From contig NC_073746.1 of NCBI RefSeq assembly GCF_029784135.1, positions 144,030,556 through 144,094,555 of the forward strand: 64,000 bases of DNA, given 5' to 3'. This DNA comes from Toxorhynchites rutilus septentrionalis (Eukaryota > Arthropoda > Insecta > Diptera > Culicidae). The notes beneath the pieces were generated by a model. It was not told the origin of the DNA, did not search any database, and saw only the letters and a program-made list of their open reading frames with translations. A program made the translations under genes and the position numbers. Shown here in pieces: positions 23,485 through 34,972 of the stretch (its first letter is position 1; the number at the start of each line of letters is the position of its first letter).

Positions 23485-24547
23485 CCCTCCACTCGTTGCT
23501 GGACTGCACTTCGGTCAAGAGTGTTGGTATTCGAATCACAAATTTGCCCATTGAACATTATGGAGGCTCGTGCAGTTTTAAACCACGAGACGCATACGAA
23601 ATTGCCTAATTGTGGAGAACTTGCTCTGTGTGGTTTCTGTGTCAAGCGAGTTCTGAGCGGATACCAAAGTCAGAAAAGTAACACATTTACCGAAGCCAGT
23701 GTCCGAACACGTATCATTAGGTGTTGCAACCGGCCGGGAAATAAATTATCTGTTCGCTCACAAAGCTTTGACATTAGACAAACTAGCCTCGCTCTTGGAC
23801 TCTCTGTGCGGGTCTGAGTTTCCTGCGCCTGCCTCGAGTAGTGAGGAAATATCGTGATTGATTAGAGAATGTTTGATCTAGTTTACGCTATTTGCAATAT
23901 CACCCTAATACCGGCTCGGTAACTAACCTGATTCTTGTGGTTATCGGAACTTACATTATTTGAAAATTAATTATTTCTTATAAAGCATGCCAAAATTCTC
24001 TCGTTTCTTCTATCTTCATTTCGAATAATCACTACAAATCGATATCGAAAATTGGACAAACATTAGTTAAGTGCGCACTGATTGCGATCAAACTGTATTG
24101 CTTCCAAAAGTCAGTTGACTACAAAAAAACAAGGAAATTACTTTCATGCTTTGCGTTTCTCAGCCTGCATCAAATTTTGTACCGCATCTTATTTGGTACT
24201 GAACGCCAGTTTGCTCAGAACTGTTTCTTCTTTCCAACATTTTGTAGAACAACATTGTGTTTATTCTGTTCACGTGGTATGTGGACAGCCCCGTATCATG
24301 AGGAATAAAGATATCATGCCTTCTGAATTTTTCGCAATCGAGCAGCACATTCAACTCAAGTTTCACATAAAAATCCAAAAATCCATTTTAACCTTCCTTG
24401 CAGCGCTGAAAATGGAAAATGGCCTTGTCTCTCTAAAGAGAGAACAGAAAAATTGTAACCATGGAACCAAATTATCAGCGTTGTGACACCTTCCATCTCA
24501 CACTGCTGATAATTCGGTAGGCACCAGTCTTAAGGTTCATGGGAGGG
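23485..24547. mobile_element. Possible non-autonomous piggyBac-like element
   Basis: TTAA at 23481-23484 and 24548-24551 flank a 1063-base segment whose ends are CCCTCC and, inverted, CCCTCC. TTAA targets and CCC/GGG ends are piggyBac traits, but six matching bases is little. Two frames (98 and 134 codons) lack recognised motifs. Confidence 0.4.
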
Positions 24548-24551
24548 TTAA

Positions 24552-25258
24552 ATCGATCGGTCGGGGTAGGACCACCTTTGCGTTTACTGTTTATCTTCAA
24601 AATGTTTTAATATTGGCTGTTACCAAAATCTACATTAAGTTGCTATATGCAACTGGTCCGTGTTAAGTCAAACCGGACCATGTGTCATTTTTATGATTTC
24701 GAGAAAAACGAACTTGAAGTTCAGTGCTCTGCAATTTTCAAAGCATTTGATGCTTTCGTTCAATATTGTTCTCAGGAATGTTAGCTACTCTCTGGCAATA
24801 TTTTGACGTATGATATTTGTAAAAAAAAAACATGTGATGATATCATGCCAAAAACGGCAGTTATTTGGATGCTTATACGTACGTGGTCCACTCTGACTGA
24901 ACCAAATGAAGCATTTTTTTCATTTGGTTCACTATGACTGAACAATTCCGAAATATTTCTCAATCAATTAATGGTTGTGAGTCAAAGTATGCCATTCTGT
25001 TATGAAAATTAGAACGAGAAGAGATGTGAGGCTGAAACTGTGTAAACATTTGGTTGCGTTCAGCATAATAGTCTCTGCCATCTATTATAGGTATGAATAT
25101 GATTGCACGGCAAACATGTTAAAGCTTAAACTTCTCATATTCAATCATCTTAAACAGTTTTCGTCAATCGAATCGTGAAATTCTAATTCATTATCATCGC
25201 TACAGTCTAAATCGTACTCTGAAATATTACATTTTGCGATCATACACACTGAAGACCA
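24552..25258. other. AT-rich intergenic DNA
   Basis: Contains TTGGTTCA..TGACTGAAC motifs repeated at ~24893 and ~24925. No gene recognised. Confidence 0.35.
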
Positions 25259-25401
25259 GCATTTTTCATTGATCCGTTCAGTCAGAGTGGACTAAGTTTA
25301 TTTTATAATATATTCAGAATGTGCACATTTTACACTAATGGATTCAAGCGAAAGTTTTGTAGGTTTGAATTCAGCGCTTGAAAATACTTTAAATTCAATA
25401 T
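25259..25401 (+). repeat. Mariner flank, first copy of a segmental duplication
   Basis: The segment starting GCATTTTTCATTGATCCG and ending TTCAATATA precedes a mariner end here, and again at 34973-35148 (with ~30 extra bases). Mariner plus flank were therefore duplicated, before or around the gypsy insertion. Confidence 0.75.
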
Positions 25402-25537
25402 ACGAGGGCAGTCCGGTAAGTACTTAGCCTACAAAAAAAAAAAACAAAAATTTTGGAAAAGTTGCGATTTTTTTCTCAACATAGTCTCCTTTTAGCTTGA
25501 TACACTTGACCCAGCTGTAGTATCCTACACCTGAGAT

Positions 25538-26436
25538 CAGTGTTGGAAAAAATCATCTTCGCTAAGATCAAATGCATAGATTTTCGGGCTAGGTTGCATC
25601 GAAAATCTATATATTCCAAACGAAAATTAAAATGACAGATCCAGGCAACCATTGAATATGAGCAATTGAACTTTTGTCCTTCAATATGTTTTGATGTTTG
25701 TTTTTTCCACCCAGTGTCATTTTCATCTTGATTATCGGAAACGTCAGAACTGAATTTCATTTCAGCCAAATGAATATCAGCTGTTGTTAACTTCTAATCT
25801 GAGGCTGCTGTGTGCGGTTGGGTTTTGCAGTTGCCGGATGCCGTAATCGGAAATACCTTATGAAATTCCCGATGTCGCAAATCACTTGACGATAGCCAAA
25901 ACCACTCGTTGTATCCATTCTGCATATGCCGTTGCTACCGTCTCGCCAAATAAAATTTATTTTGAACTTAAATTCACTTCCAGAACGAATATCGTTTCGG
26001 ATGTGATGAATATCAATTTGTTGCTTTTGATAAGTATAAATAACAGCGAAGTTATGAACCCCACTCAATGTCGCATTCATTATAGCAAATTTGCTCATGC
26101 AACAGCGATGTGAACAAAATGAACTCGTTTGTTATTGTCATCAATATAATGAGAGCAGTGTGTTTCAAGCAGAAAAAAAGTCATTTTCACTGGAACAAAA
26201 TCATATTCGTTTCTCGTGAATACTTGTTGATATTCTAAAGGCTGATTTAGACGATGCCAGTCAGCGCTCTAGTTGAAGTATCCAGTGAATAGAGAACAGA
26301 CACTCTGTTCAAGTTACTTTTACCAGTATCGAACAAGTAATTGGCCTCTAACTTGAACAGAGTGTCTGTTCTCTATTCACTGGATACTTCAACTAGAGCG
26401 CTGACTGGCATCGTCTAAATCAGCCTTAAGACACTG
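25538..26436. mobile_element. hAT-like non-autonomous element inside the 5' LTR
   Basis: It starts CAGTGTTGG and ends ...AAGACACTG (inverted CAGTGTCTT). The 8-base flanks CCTGAGAT and TCTGAGAT differ once. CAGTG ends with an 8-base duplication are a hAT trait. The 899-base interior has no transposase and contains a foldback element near its right end. Confidence 0.7.
26239..26426. mobile_element. Foldback MITE with TAA target, 188 bases
   Basis: Two ~79-base arms beginning AGGCTGATTTAGACGATGCC are near-perfect inverted copies around a ~30-base loop. The flanking TAA on both sides suits a PIF/Harbinger 3-base target. The RNA would form a long hairpin. Confidence 0.8.
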
Positions 26437-26626
26437 TCTGAGATACATTGAACTAATACAGAGAGAGATGACAATTAGGCACACCTGAATGAATGATCTT
26501 GGGGAAAGGGAAAAACGGAAAGGGATGGAGATTGGGTTGTGGTTGGAAGACGGTGGCGCGAAATAAAAGTCCGAGCGTTTTGTCGATAAATTGGTGGTTT
26601 TATTTCAGAACGAAGGATATTACAAT

Positions 26627-26643
26627 TGGCGACGAGGATTAAG
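26627..26643 (+). promoter_or_regulatory. Likely primer-binding site of the gypsy element
   Basis: TGGCGACGAGGATTAAG begins two bases after the 5' LTR. TGG at this place pairs with a tRNA CCA end. The priming tRNA is not identified. Confidence 0.6.
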
Positions 26644-27418
26644 CAACAGGAGTATGTATTTTATGAAATAAAGAAAATGTGAAAATCGAGGAAAAATAGG
26701 TTTCTGAGAAACGGAAAAATAGTGATATCAATATGGCGGAGTTGCGTTTCTGATGGAAATTTTTTTTCGAAGGGAAAAATAAACTAATGAGAAATGAAAA
26801 TAGTGATAACAAAATTGCATTTTTGTGTGTTTTTGGTGGAAAACGCGTATGAATTGCAATTTATGCTTGGATTATGGGTTGGTTTGAAATTTGCTATAAT
26901 CAAATTTATGTGAAATGAATATTCAATAAACAGATTATTGAAAGGTTAACAAAAGAAGTGCTTGAATATATCAATTTGGGAATCGAGAAAAGTTGATTTG
27001 GGAATCAACGGATGGAACAAATTCGATTTGGGAATCGAAAAAAAAGCTCGATTTGGGAATCTATTTGTTGATTTCAAAATCAAGCGGATGAATTCGATTT
27101 GGGAATCGAAAAAAAAGAACTCGATTTGGAAATCGAAAAAAAAACTCGATTTGGGAATCGAAAAAAAAGGAACTCGATTTGGGAATAGAAAAAAAAAAGA
27201 ACTCGATTTGGGAATCGAAAAAAAAAGAACTCGATTTGAGAATCAAACAAAAAAAGACGGGTGGGTAATGTCAGTGACGTAGGACTATACAAAGGGGACA
27301 GCTTTTACTAAATATATATTTTAAATATATTGTTTTATTTTCTTCTCCTACGTGAATACCTACCTATTTACCTGAAAAATGGATTAGTTTACTGTTTACT
27401 CTTTATGAACATGTTGGG

Positions 27419-27434
27419 GGTTCTGAAAAGAACC
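27419..27434 (-). terminator. Histone-type 3' stem-loop, perfect, copy 2
   Basis: Minus-strand GGTTCTTTTCAGAACC, identical to that at 7073-7088. Confidence 0.7.
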
Positions 27435-28377
27435 TTTGGTGTTGTGTTTTTGCGTTTTTTTTTACAAACTTGATTCTTGATTTTTTCTGAAGGCTTTGTA
27501 CTTATTAAATGTTCAACGCCGGGCATCTTTCGGCGTATACACATATCGTACAATCAAAATGATGGCTGTGATAGGGAATGCATAGGTGGTCATCAGCTCG
27601 TTCACTATCATATATTTCACTATTGAGCACATTACCGTACCTTAAGCTGTGGTTTCGGAGACGAATGAATTGTAAGATTTGTAGTAACATTTGTAGAAAC
27701 AGTAAATAAAAATGAAAAAGAACTGAGGTTTTGGAGACGAACTCTACGATCTGTCGAGAAATAAACGAGCTATAGGCGTTCTGAAAAACCAACAGTAAAT
27801 ACAGGGACGGATGATCTTCGGATTAAAGTCCTTTAAAAAAAGAACAGAGCAGCAGGAAGTACATAGCTCATCGTGTTGCTCCTTAGTTATTTCTCTATGC
27901 AATGCAGATGTAACGTCAGTCAACTTTCAACATCAGTTATCAACCAAAGAAAGCAGTTCTGCTACCGGGAAAATTCGTTAATGCCATCCTGCATACAATG
28001 TGTTGTAATTTTAAGCCACTTTTAATTCGGAAACCATACATAGGTTTGTGAACACTGAATGATCAATTTAAAAGACCCCAACCACCAATAAGTTCAAGAA
28101 CAAGCATAAACAAAAAAAAATCAGTTTATATTATATGTCATATTATGTCACTTTAGAATGCATTGGTATTGTGAAAAACTTTTAATAACTCTTCTTTGAA
28201 AGGTTTAATGGCCCTGAAATGCGCCGTGTTTTACGGTGGCTGGTTTTGCCACCAAAGCAGTCTGTATAAACAAACTTTTTCTTTCTTCTATCTGCTGCCG
28301 TTTTGCGATTGCGTTTGCCACTCGCTGAAACTAGTTGTTGCATTGATGAGCGCCGAACCGAAGCTGCTCTGTTCTTG

Positions 28378-28605
28378 ATGCGTGTTTTCTGATTGTCGTG
28401 AGCAGCTTTGCAAGCCAACTCGAGCACTCCGACGGCCGAAACTCTATAATCGCTGTTAGGTATACTGGTGCTCCGGCACCAATCCGTTCGGCCTAGTTAC
28501 CCTTGCAGAGCAATCAGTTAATGCGACCAACAGGGAACTGGAGACCTGCACGGTTCGAGTGAGACTTTGCCTTAACTTGTCCTCCTTTGTTACGCCCACA
28601 CGTCC
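28378..28605 (-). pseudogene. Histone H2A pseudogene (type beta), composite copy 2
   Basis: Minus-strand similarity to H2A from the KGGxVKGK-like start to a [16 protein letters not shown] stretch in one open frame, with the middle ([17 protein letters not shown]) in another. The frames are broken as in copy 1. GC-rich coding-type sequence in an AT-rich surround. Confidence 0.75.
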
Positions 28606-28891
28606 ACGTTGCTGCTTGTTTTCTTTTTATGATGTGATGCGATGCGATGTTAAACGATGCCGTACAACCACACTGGTTTACGGTTTGAAAGAAAATGAGA
28701 TATTTTTTTGGGGTCCGCGTGTTTTATACTCTAGCGGTACACAATCACAGGATAGAGACAAATCGGCAGACTCAGCCAAAGGGGCGAGTCCAACGAGACG
28801 AATGAATGAGTGTTAAAAGGCATCGATGGCAAAAAAAAAATACATTCATTACGATTTGTTCGCTCGTTGGATTCACATGCAGGCTAAAAAG

Positions 28892-28907
28892 GGTCCTTTT
28901 CAGGATC
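28892..28907 (+). terminator. Histone-type 3' stem-loop, opposite strand, copy 2
   Basis: GGTCCTTTTCAGGATC on the + strand, the counterpart of 7770-7785, with CTAAAGAG downstream. Confidence 0.6.
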
Positions 28908-29759
28908 ACAAAATTATCTTCAATCTAAAGAGTTTATTGTTTTGTTATCACTCGATATCCCCATCTTGTTCGGTTAAACCTTCCTGTTTAGCGATTGCGT
29001 TTGTCACTCTCCACAACTTTCACAGTTGGAAAATTTCTTCTCATCCAGCTTGTGACATATTGTACAGTAAATTACATTTAATGGCAGGTCGCATTACGCA
29101 CTCAGTGTCGGATTGGAGGTAATTTTAACCTGTGATTGAACATTTGCGATGACAGTGGTACAGTGTCGACTTTCAATGTGGGGTCATAATTTGGATCCCG
29201 AACTCTATGTTTACAAAAATGTCCAACTAAATATGTCGCATTACATGTCCGTCCAATTGGCTAAATGTCGAACTAATTGTAAATTACTGTACTTTCAATC
29301 TGGAAACAATTTAAGAATTGGTGAAAATTGAATAATCTGGAAAGTCCCCAACTATCAATAAGCTCAGAACAACTGCCAAATTCACATACTCATCAGATCC
29401 TGACAAACAAATTATGAAAAAATCAATTTGTGTTTTATTATTATTTTGGATATTATTTTAGAAAGCATTGAATTGTATTTCGTAAACTCTTTTTTGAAAG
29501 GTTTAATGGCCCTGATAAGCGCCGTGTTTTATGGAATGGTTCCAATTTAGAAAACTTTGTACTCGTGGTTTTGAAAAAACCATTTCGAACGCCCTCGATG
29601 CCGCATTGTTCTGGATTTGCCACCAAAGCATATTGTATAACGAACAAACTTTTTTCTTCTGCTACCAGCTGCCGATTTGCGATTGCGTTTGCCACTCGCC
29701 ACTCGCCACTCGCTGCAACTGCCTGTTGTCTTGATGTCCACCGAACCGAATGTGTTCTG

Positions 29760-29893
29760 TTCCGAATGCGGGTTTTCTTATCGTCGCGAGCAGCTTTGCC
29801 AGCTAACTCGATCACTTGCCTTGCCTTGAGAAAGGCACTCGATCCCTCGCCGTCCAGCTCGTCCAGCAACGATGTTGTCCAGTCGGTGTCCAC
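29760..29893 (-). pseudogene. Histone H2A pseudogene (type alpha), composite copy 2, rearranged
   Basis: The minus strand reads VIELAGKAARDDKKTRI, the H2A alpha-3 region. In front of it, in the same frame, is a segment reading TTSLLDELDGEG instead of the H2A N terminus. That segment recurs at 58970-59050 and 4605-4655 and may itself derive, out of frame, from the H2A C terminus. The N-terminal half present in copies 1 and 3 is lost here. Confidence 0.65.
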
Positions 29894-30550
29894 ACAAAGA
29901 ATTGTGTCGTTACGGCAGCGGAGCGGGGATTTTTAAGCTGACTGTCTGGCTCGAGAATGACGCATGTGTGAGACTGCGACCAATCAAAAATGCGAATGGA
30001 CCAATCAAAAATGGGCACCTAGTTCATTTGGACAATGCTTGATATTTCACAATTAATCAATTATTTATCTCAAGAAAAATGAAATGTTATTCGTTAGGAT
30101 AGATGCGTAGATATATTTCCTATCAATTGATGCAAAAACCTTTGCGATCTATTGAGAAATGCTCGAGTTATAAGCGTTCCAAATCTTGCAATTTTTCCTA
30201 CTTGTTCAGTGCCTAGATTTCCATTTCACCCCCTATATCTTCCGGTTAGACGTAGTCCTACGTCAAAAAATCGATTTGGGAATCGAGAAAGTTGATTTGG
30301 GAATCAACGAGGCGAATTCGATTTGGGAATCGAAGAAAATAGATTTGGGAATACACGAAGTTGATTTGATTAGAAATTGAAAAGTGATCAAATCAAATTC
30401 AATTATTACTGAGATTACAGATTATAATCAAATTAATTTTAGAAACAAATTTTCATATACCTTCAATATTTTATTTCCTCAGATGGGTGATCTATGTTCT
30501 GTTCTGCCGTTCAGGTGCAATGAGATAGAGAGAGGAAGATTGCACAAGGA

Positions 30551-31108
30551 GTGGGAAGTATGGAAGCATCACTAGAGTGCTATTTTGAATCAGAGGATAT
30601 CATCGATCAAAAGAAGAAAAGGGCAAAGCTGCTACATTTAGGAGGAACACAACTTCAAGCACTTATACAAACCTTACCGGATAGCGAGAAGTTCTCTTAT
30701 GTGACACCTGATATCCGTTACTATGATGTGGCTATTCTGGCATTCGATGACTTCTTCAAACCGGTCCAGCAGGATGTGCTCGAGCGACATAGATTGCGAC
30801 ATATGAAACAGAATCAGGGAGAAAGATTTGCGGAGTTCGTGGTTCGCGTTCGTCAGCAAATCAAAGAATGTGGGGTGGACAAATACCCTATTAAGTTCAG
30901 AAAAATCTTATCAGACATAACATTTCTACAGACTCTACATGTCCAGCACGAGGAAAAACATGCAAGAAATGTAAACGTGTCGGAAATTTCGAATCCCAGT
31001 GTAGATCATGGAAGAGAACTAACGCAGTCAATTCGGAGCTTCGTTCAGGAACAAAGAAGGTACGCACAGTGGAACATATTACGGCGATGGGAGATGTTGG
31101 ATCGGTAG
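30551..31108 (+). pseudogene. Gypsy gag-like gene, broken
   Basis: Encodes a capsid-type protein: a helical region with FDDFFKPVQ, RHRLRHMKQNQGERFAEFVVRVRQQ, typical of gypsy gag. A frameshift near 30920 puts the zinc-knuckle (CKKC ... QC, with the His position read as Asn) in another frame just before pol. No function expected. Confidence 0.75.
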
Positions 31109-34100
31109 AATTGACCAGGGAGCAAACATCAGACGAAGATCGAGCCAATAAAGACACGAAAATTTACTACGCATTCTATGCTGGTAACAAAACGAATGTT
31201 GTCACCTGTGAAATTGGAGGAATAAATATCGATTTATTGGTGGATTCGGGCGCGGAAGCAAATTTAATAACAGAGAAAGCGTGGAATATTTTGAAGACTA
31301 GAGGAGTGGAAGTTAAGTTTTCAGAAAAAGGGAGCGATAGAATTCTAAAAGGGTATGCTAGTGAGAGGCCGATGACTATACTAGGCAGATTCATTGCGGT
31401 TGTGGCAGTGGGATCAAATCAAGAAGAAGCGGAATTTTTCGTGGTTGAAGGCGGTGAAAGAAGTCTTCTTCGAGATACCACGGCGAAAAGGTTGGGTGTA
31501 CTTTGGATCGGCACACATGTAAATCATGTTATTTCGAAATCTTCATCACTTTCGAAGGTCAAAGGAGTTCAAGTTCACATTCATATGGACCCGAAAGCAA
31601 AACCAATATTCCAACCAGTCAGGCGATTACCTGTGTCTTTGGAGAGTGCGGTTGAAAGGAAGCTGAAAGAACTATTAGACAGAGATGTGATTGAAGAGAT
31701 GAGAGGACCAGCGTCATAGATTTCGCCACTCGTTGTAGTTGGGAAGGCCAATGGAGAATCCAGAATTTGTTTAGATTTACGAAGAGTGAATGAATCTGTG
31801 CAGCGGGAGCGACATCCAATGCCGCTCATCGATGATTTCATAGCGCGAGTTGGGAAGGACATGATGAGAAGCAAGTTAGATATCATGGATTCATTTTTAC
31901 AGTTGGAGCTAGATGAAGAATCACGTAATGTTATGACGTTCATTACAAGTCGCAGGATGTTCAGGTTCAAAAGAATGCCTTTTGGATTGGTTACAGCTCC
32001 CTTTCAGAAAATTATGGATTCCATCTAGGCTGGATGTGAGGGTACATGGTGGTATATTGATGATATATACGTTGAAGGACGAAATAAGGAAGAACATGAC
32101 GCTCGTCTTCGAATTGTTCTCGAAAAGCTTGAGGAACGTAACATCCAACTTAATTGGAAAAAATGTTTGATTGGAGTTAATGAGCTGGAATTTCTAGGCC
32201 AGAAAAATTTCATCGGATGGAATTTCGCCTTCAGACGATAAAATTGAGTCCTTGGTGTCATTTCGAAAACCAGAGAATGTCAATAAAGTTCGAAGCTTTC
32301 TCGGCCTTGCAAATTATCTGAACAAGTTTTTATGCGACCTGGCCACCATGGATGAACCATTGAGACAACTTACTAAGAAAGGATCTACTTTCAAGTGGAC
32401 TGCTCAACACGACGTAGCCTTCAATCAAATTGAATTAAGAATGATGCAGCCTAGTACGTTAGGATTTTTCAGAATCGAAGACAGAATCCTTGTAATGGCA
32501 GATGCTAGTCCAACTGGGTTGGGGGCCATACTAATTCAAGTTAATACAGAAGGAGAGCATTGGATCATTATCTATGCTTCTAAGTCTCTAACGGATACGG
32601 AAAAAAGATACTGCCAAACCGAGAAAGAGGCATTGGCTCTAGTGTGGTCTGTAGAAAAATTCTATATATACATATTTGTATGGGAACCATTTCGAGTTGC
32701 TAACCGATTGTAAAGCTCTAGTATACTTATTCACCCATCGCTCCCGACCTTGCGTTAGGATTGAGAGATGGGTGTTGAGGCTGCAAGGATTTGATTATAG
32801 TGTGACTCATATCCCGGGTGACATGAATTTTGCAGATGTATTGTCAAGACTAGCGAACCTTCGACCTGTTCCGTTTGATGAGATGGAAGAAATTATGATT
32901 CGAGACATTATATCATCTTCTGCAAACGCTGTAGCTATCTCATGGAATGAAATGTTAGATGCTTCGAAATGCGATTCAGAAGTTCAACATGTATTGAATA
33001 GTATTCGCCAGGAGAATAGAATTTTCAGGATCTGCCAATGGATTATAAAGTTTTAACCAAGGAGCTATGTGAAGTCAGTGGTATTCTCATGCGGTCCGTT
33101 CGCATAGTGGTTCCTGAAGCTCTTCGGTATCGAGTATTGCAGGTGGCCCATGAAGGTCACTTGGGTATGCAGATGATAAAATCTTCTCTTCGTACATCAG
33201 TTTGGTGGCCCAAAATCGATAGAGCGATTGAAGGATTTGTGAAGAAATGCCCGGGATGTACACTAGTTTCTGTTTCTGATGCACCTGAGCCGATGATGCG
33301 GAAGCGTCTGCCAACAGGGCCTTGGGAAGATATAGCTATTGACTTTCTTGGTCCACTTCCAGAGGCCACTAGTGGTGGTGGACTATTATAGCCGTTTCAT
33401 AGAGGTTGTGGAGATGACGAGAATCACTGCCCACGATACTATTGGAGAACTGACGACTATATTCGGACGATTTGGAATACCACGAACTCTTCGGGCTGAC
33501 AATGGACCTCAGGTTAGCTCGGAATGTGAAGAATTCCATAAATATTGGCCACAAGCGAATGGCGAAGTTGAACGCCAAAATCGCACAATTCTTAAAAGAC
33601 TTCGGATTGCAAGTGAACTAGGTATTGAATGGCGGATGGAGCTTCGGTAATACCTCCTAGCTTACCATGCGACAAATCACTCTGTCACGGGTAGCGCTCC
33701 ATGAGAACTTATGTTCGGCCGCAGGATCAGGAGTAAGCTTCCAACATTGTCTCAAATGTGTTTGAACGATGAGGAGGAAAGAGATAGAGACAGAATAAGT
33801 AAACAAAATGGTAAAGCGTATGCGGATGAAAAGCGAAGAACAAAGTCTAATGGGATTTCTATTGGAACCAGTGTTTTTGTGAAGCGAATGAGAAAAGATC
33901 ATAAGTTGTGCGTAGACTATTCGCCAGAAGTGTTCAAGGTTATAAACAAATCAGGCTCAGAAATAACCATTCAGTCGACGATAACGGGTAAAAAACTGAA
34001 AAGAAATGTTTCACATCTGAAGAAGACCGATACGGATGAGAACGCAGATCGATTGGATCCAGTCCGGCTGATAAGAATGTTCCAGTTCCAGAGAAACGCA

Positions 34101-34160
34101 GGCGAGAAGAACCGAAGAAATTCAGTGGTTATATTCCATATTGAACAAATTAAGAGATAG
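31069..34160 (+). pseudogene. Gypsy pol-like gene (protease, RT, RNase H, integrase), broken
   Basis: Order on the + strand: protease LLVDSGAEANLI (~31230); RT with LDLRRVNES, MPFGLVTAP and YIDD in the active-site position (~31750-32090); RNase H with MADASPTGLGA and TDTEKRYCQTEKEALA (~32500-32640); integrase zinc region H..H..C..C (~33150-33265); and catalytic core IDFLGPL, RADNGPQ and ANGEVERQN (~33340-33585), consistent with D,D,E. Stops (near 31717 and 32026) and several shifts break it into overlapping frames. A basic tail follows. Confidence 0.9.
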
Positions 34161-34166
34161 GTGGGA

Positions 34167-34368
34167 TGTAGTATCCTACACCTGAGATACGTTGAACCAA
34201 TACAGAGAGAGATGATGATTAGGCACACCTGAATGGATGATCTTGGGGAAAGGGAAAAACGGAAAGGGATGGAGATTGGGTTGTGATTGGAAGACGGTGG
34301 TGCGAAATAAAAGTCCGAGCGTTTTGTCGATAAATTGTTGGTTTTATTTCAGAACGAAGGATATTACA
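34167..34368 (+). repeat. Gypsy 3' LTR
   Basis: 202 bases, TGTAGTATCC to ATATTACA, preceded by a purine-rich tract and followed by the target duplicate CCAGC. Contains AATAAAA, a possible polyadenylation signal. Confidence 0.9.
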
Positions 34369-34972
34369 CCAGCGATGCTCCAACTTCTTTAATCCATCTG
34401 ACAAAATACGTTTTCTCGAGGTCTGCAAAGTAGGCCTGCGTGGCGGCGATGACCTCCTCATCCGACTCAAATTTCTGCCCGGCGAGTGACTTTTTCAAGT
34501 TTGGAAACAAAAAAAAAAATCGCACGGGGCCAAATCTGGAGAATACGGTGGATGAGGCAGCAGTTCGTAGTGCAATTCGACCAATTTGGCCGTGGCGACG
34601 GCGGAGGTATTAGCCGGTGCGTTGCCATGGTGGGAGAGCACTTTTTTCTTCGCCAAATAGGGTCGTTTTTTCTGCAATTCGGCGTCGAATCGGACCAATA
34701 ATTCGGTATAGCAGAACCTTGTGACTGTTTTGCCCTTCTCCAGGTTATCGATGTAGATCACACCTTGTGAATCTCAGAAAACGGTGGCCATCACCTTTCC
34801 GGCCGATAGGACAGTCTTCGCCTTTTTCGGAGCACGTTCGCCGGGTGAAGTCTACTGTTTCGACTGTTCCTTGGTCTCTGGTGTGTACCAGTGGCTCTAT
34901 GTTTCGTCGACGGTCACGAAACGGCTTCGGATTGAGCTTAAACAGCATCAAACACTGCGCTGAAGTGGTCTT

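Larger units (their letters stand above)
25516..26624 (+). repeat. Gypsy 5' LTR, split by a hAT-like insertion
   Basis: LTR bases are 25516-25537 and 26437-26624 (26437-26444 being the repeated target bases). Inserted sequence lies between. It matches the 3' LTR at 34167-34368. Confidence 0.9.
27256..30264 (-). mobile_element. Composite element carrying histone H2A remnants, copy 2
   Basis: Same ends as copy 1: GACGGGTGGGTAATGTC at the left; CCCCCTATATCTTCC and palindrome 30249-30264 at the right. It sits inside the gypsy leader array. It is ~0.55 kb longer than copy 1, mainly through extra sequence between about 27450 and 28190 not seen in the others. It holds H2A remnants at 28378-28605 and 29760-29893 and stem-loops at 27419, 28892 and 29508. 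Confidence 0.75.
26980..30371 (+). repeat. Leader array of GATTTGGGAATC repeats (interrupted by composite copy 2)
   Basis: Between the 5' LTR and gag there are about 11 units at 26980-27250 and at least four more at 30270-30370, each ~27 bases, of the form CTCGATTTGGGAATCGAAAA. The core CGATTTGGGAATCG is partly palindromic. The composite element at 27256-30264 separates the two blocks. The position and repeat size recall the insulator array in the Drosophila gypsy leader, but the motif is different. Confidence 0.8.
25516..34368 (+). mobile_element. Ty3/gypsy LTR retrotransposon, complete ends, inactive
   Basis: Both LTRs are present (TGTAGTATCC ... ATATTACA). The 5-base duplication CCAGC lies at 25511-25515 and 34369-34373. 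Removing the nested insertions (25538-26436 and about 27256-30264) leaves ~5 kb. Order: LTR, primer-binding site, leader array of GATTTGGGAATC repeats, gag, pol (protease, RT, RNase H, integrase), purine-rich AGATAGGTGGGA, LTR. No envelope gene is seen. The LTRs differ at 8 of ~209 compared bases, so the insertion is old. Gag and pol are broken by shifts and stops. The lineage may be Mag-like from the integrase sequence; uncertain. Confidence 0.92.
25402..34972 (-). mobile_element. Mariner copy interrupted by the gypsy element
   Basis: The left part 25402-25515 begins CGAGGGCAGTCCGGTAAG after TA. The right part resumes at 34374, after the CCAGC target duplication, and runs to about 34972. On the minus strand the resumed part encodes a decayed DD34D transposase with VATAKLVELHYELL, HPPYSPDLAPCDFF and ADLEKT-type motifs. 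The first catalytic Asp is Gly here (HHGNAPA). The far inverted end is missing, lost at the duplication junction. Confidence 0.75.

Noticed and set aside
27061..27292. Coding frames in the GATTTGGGAATC array
   Set aside because: Low-complexity repeat translation (FFFDSQIEF type) on both strands.
34160..34368. Envelope gene of the gypsy element
   Set aside because: Only a few bases lie between the end of pol and the 3' LTR; no envelope frame is present.
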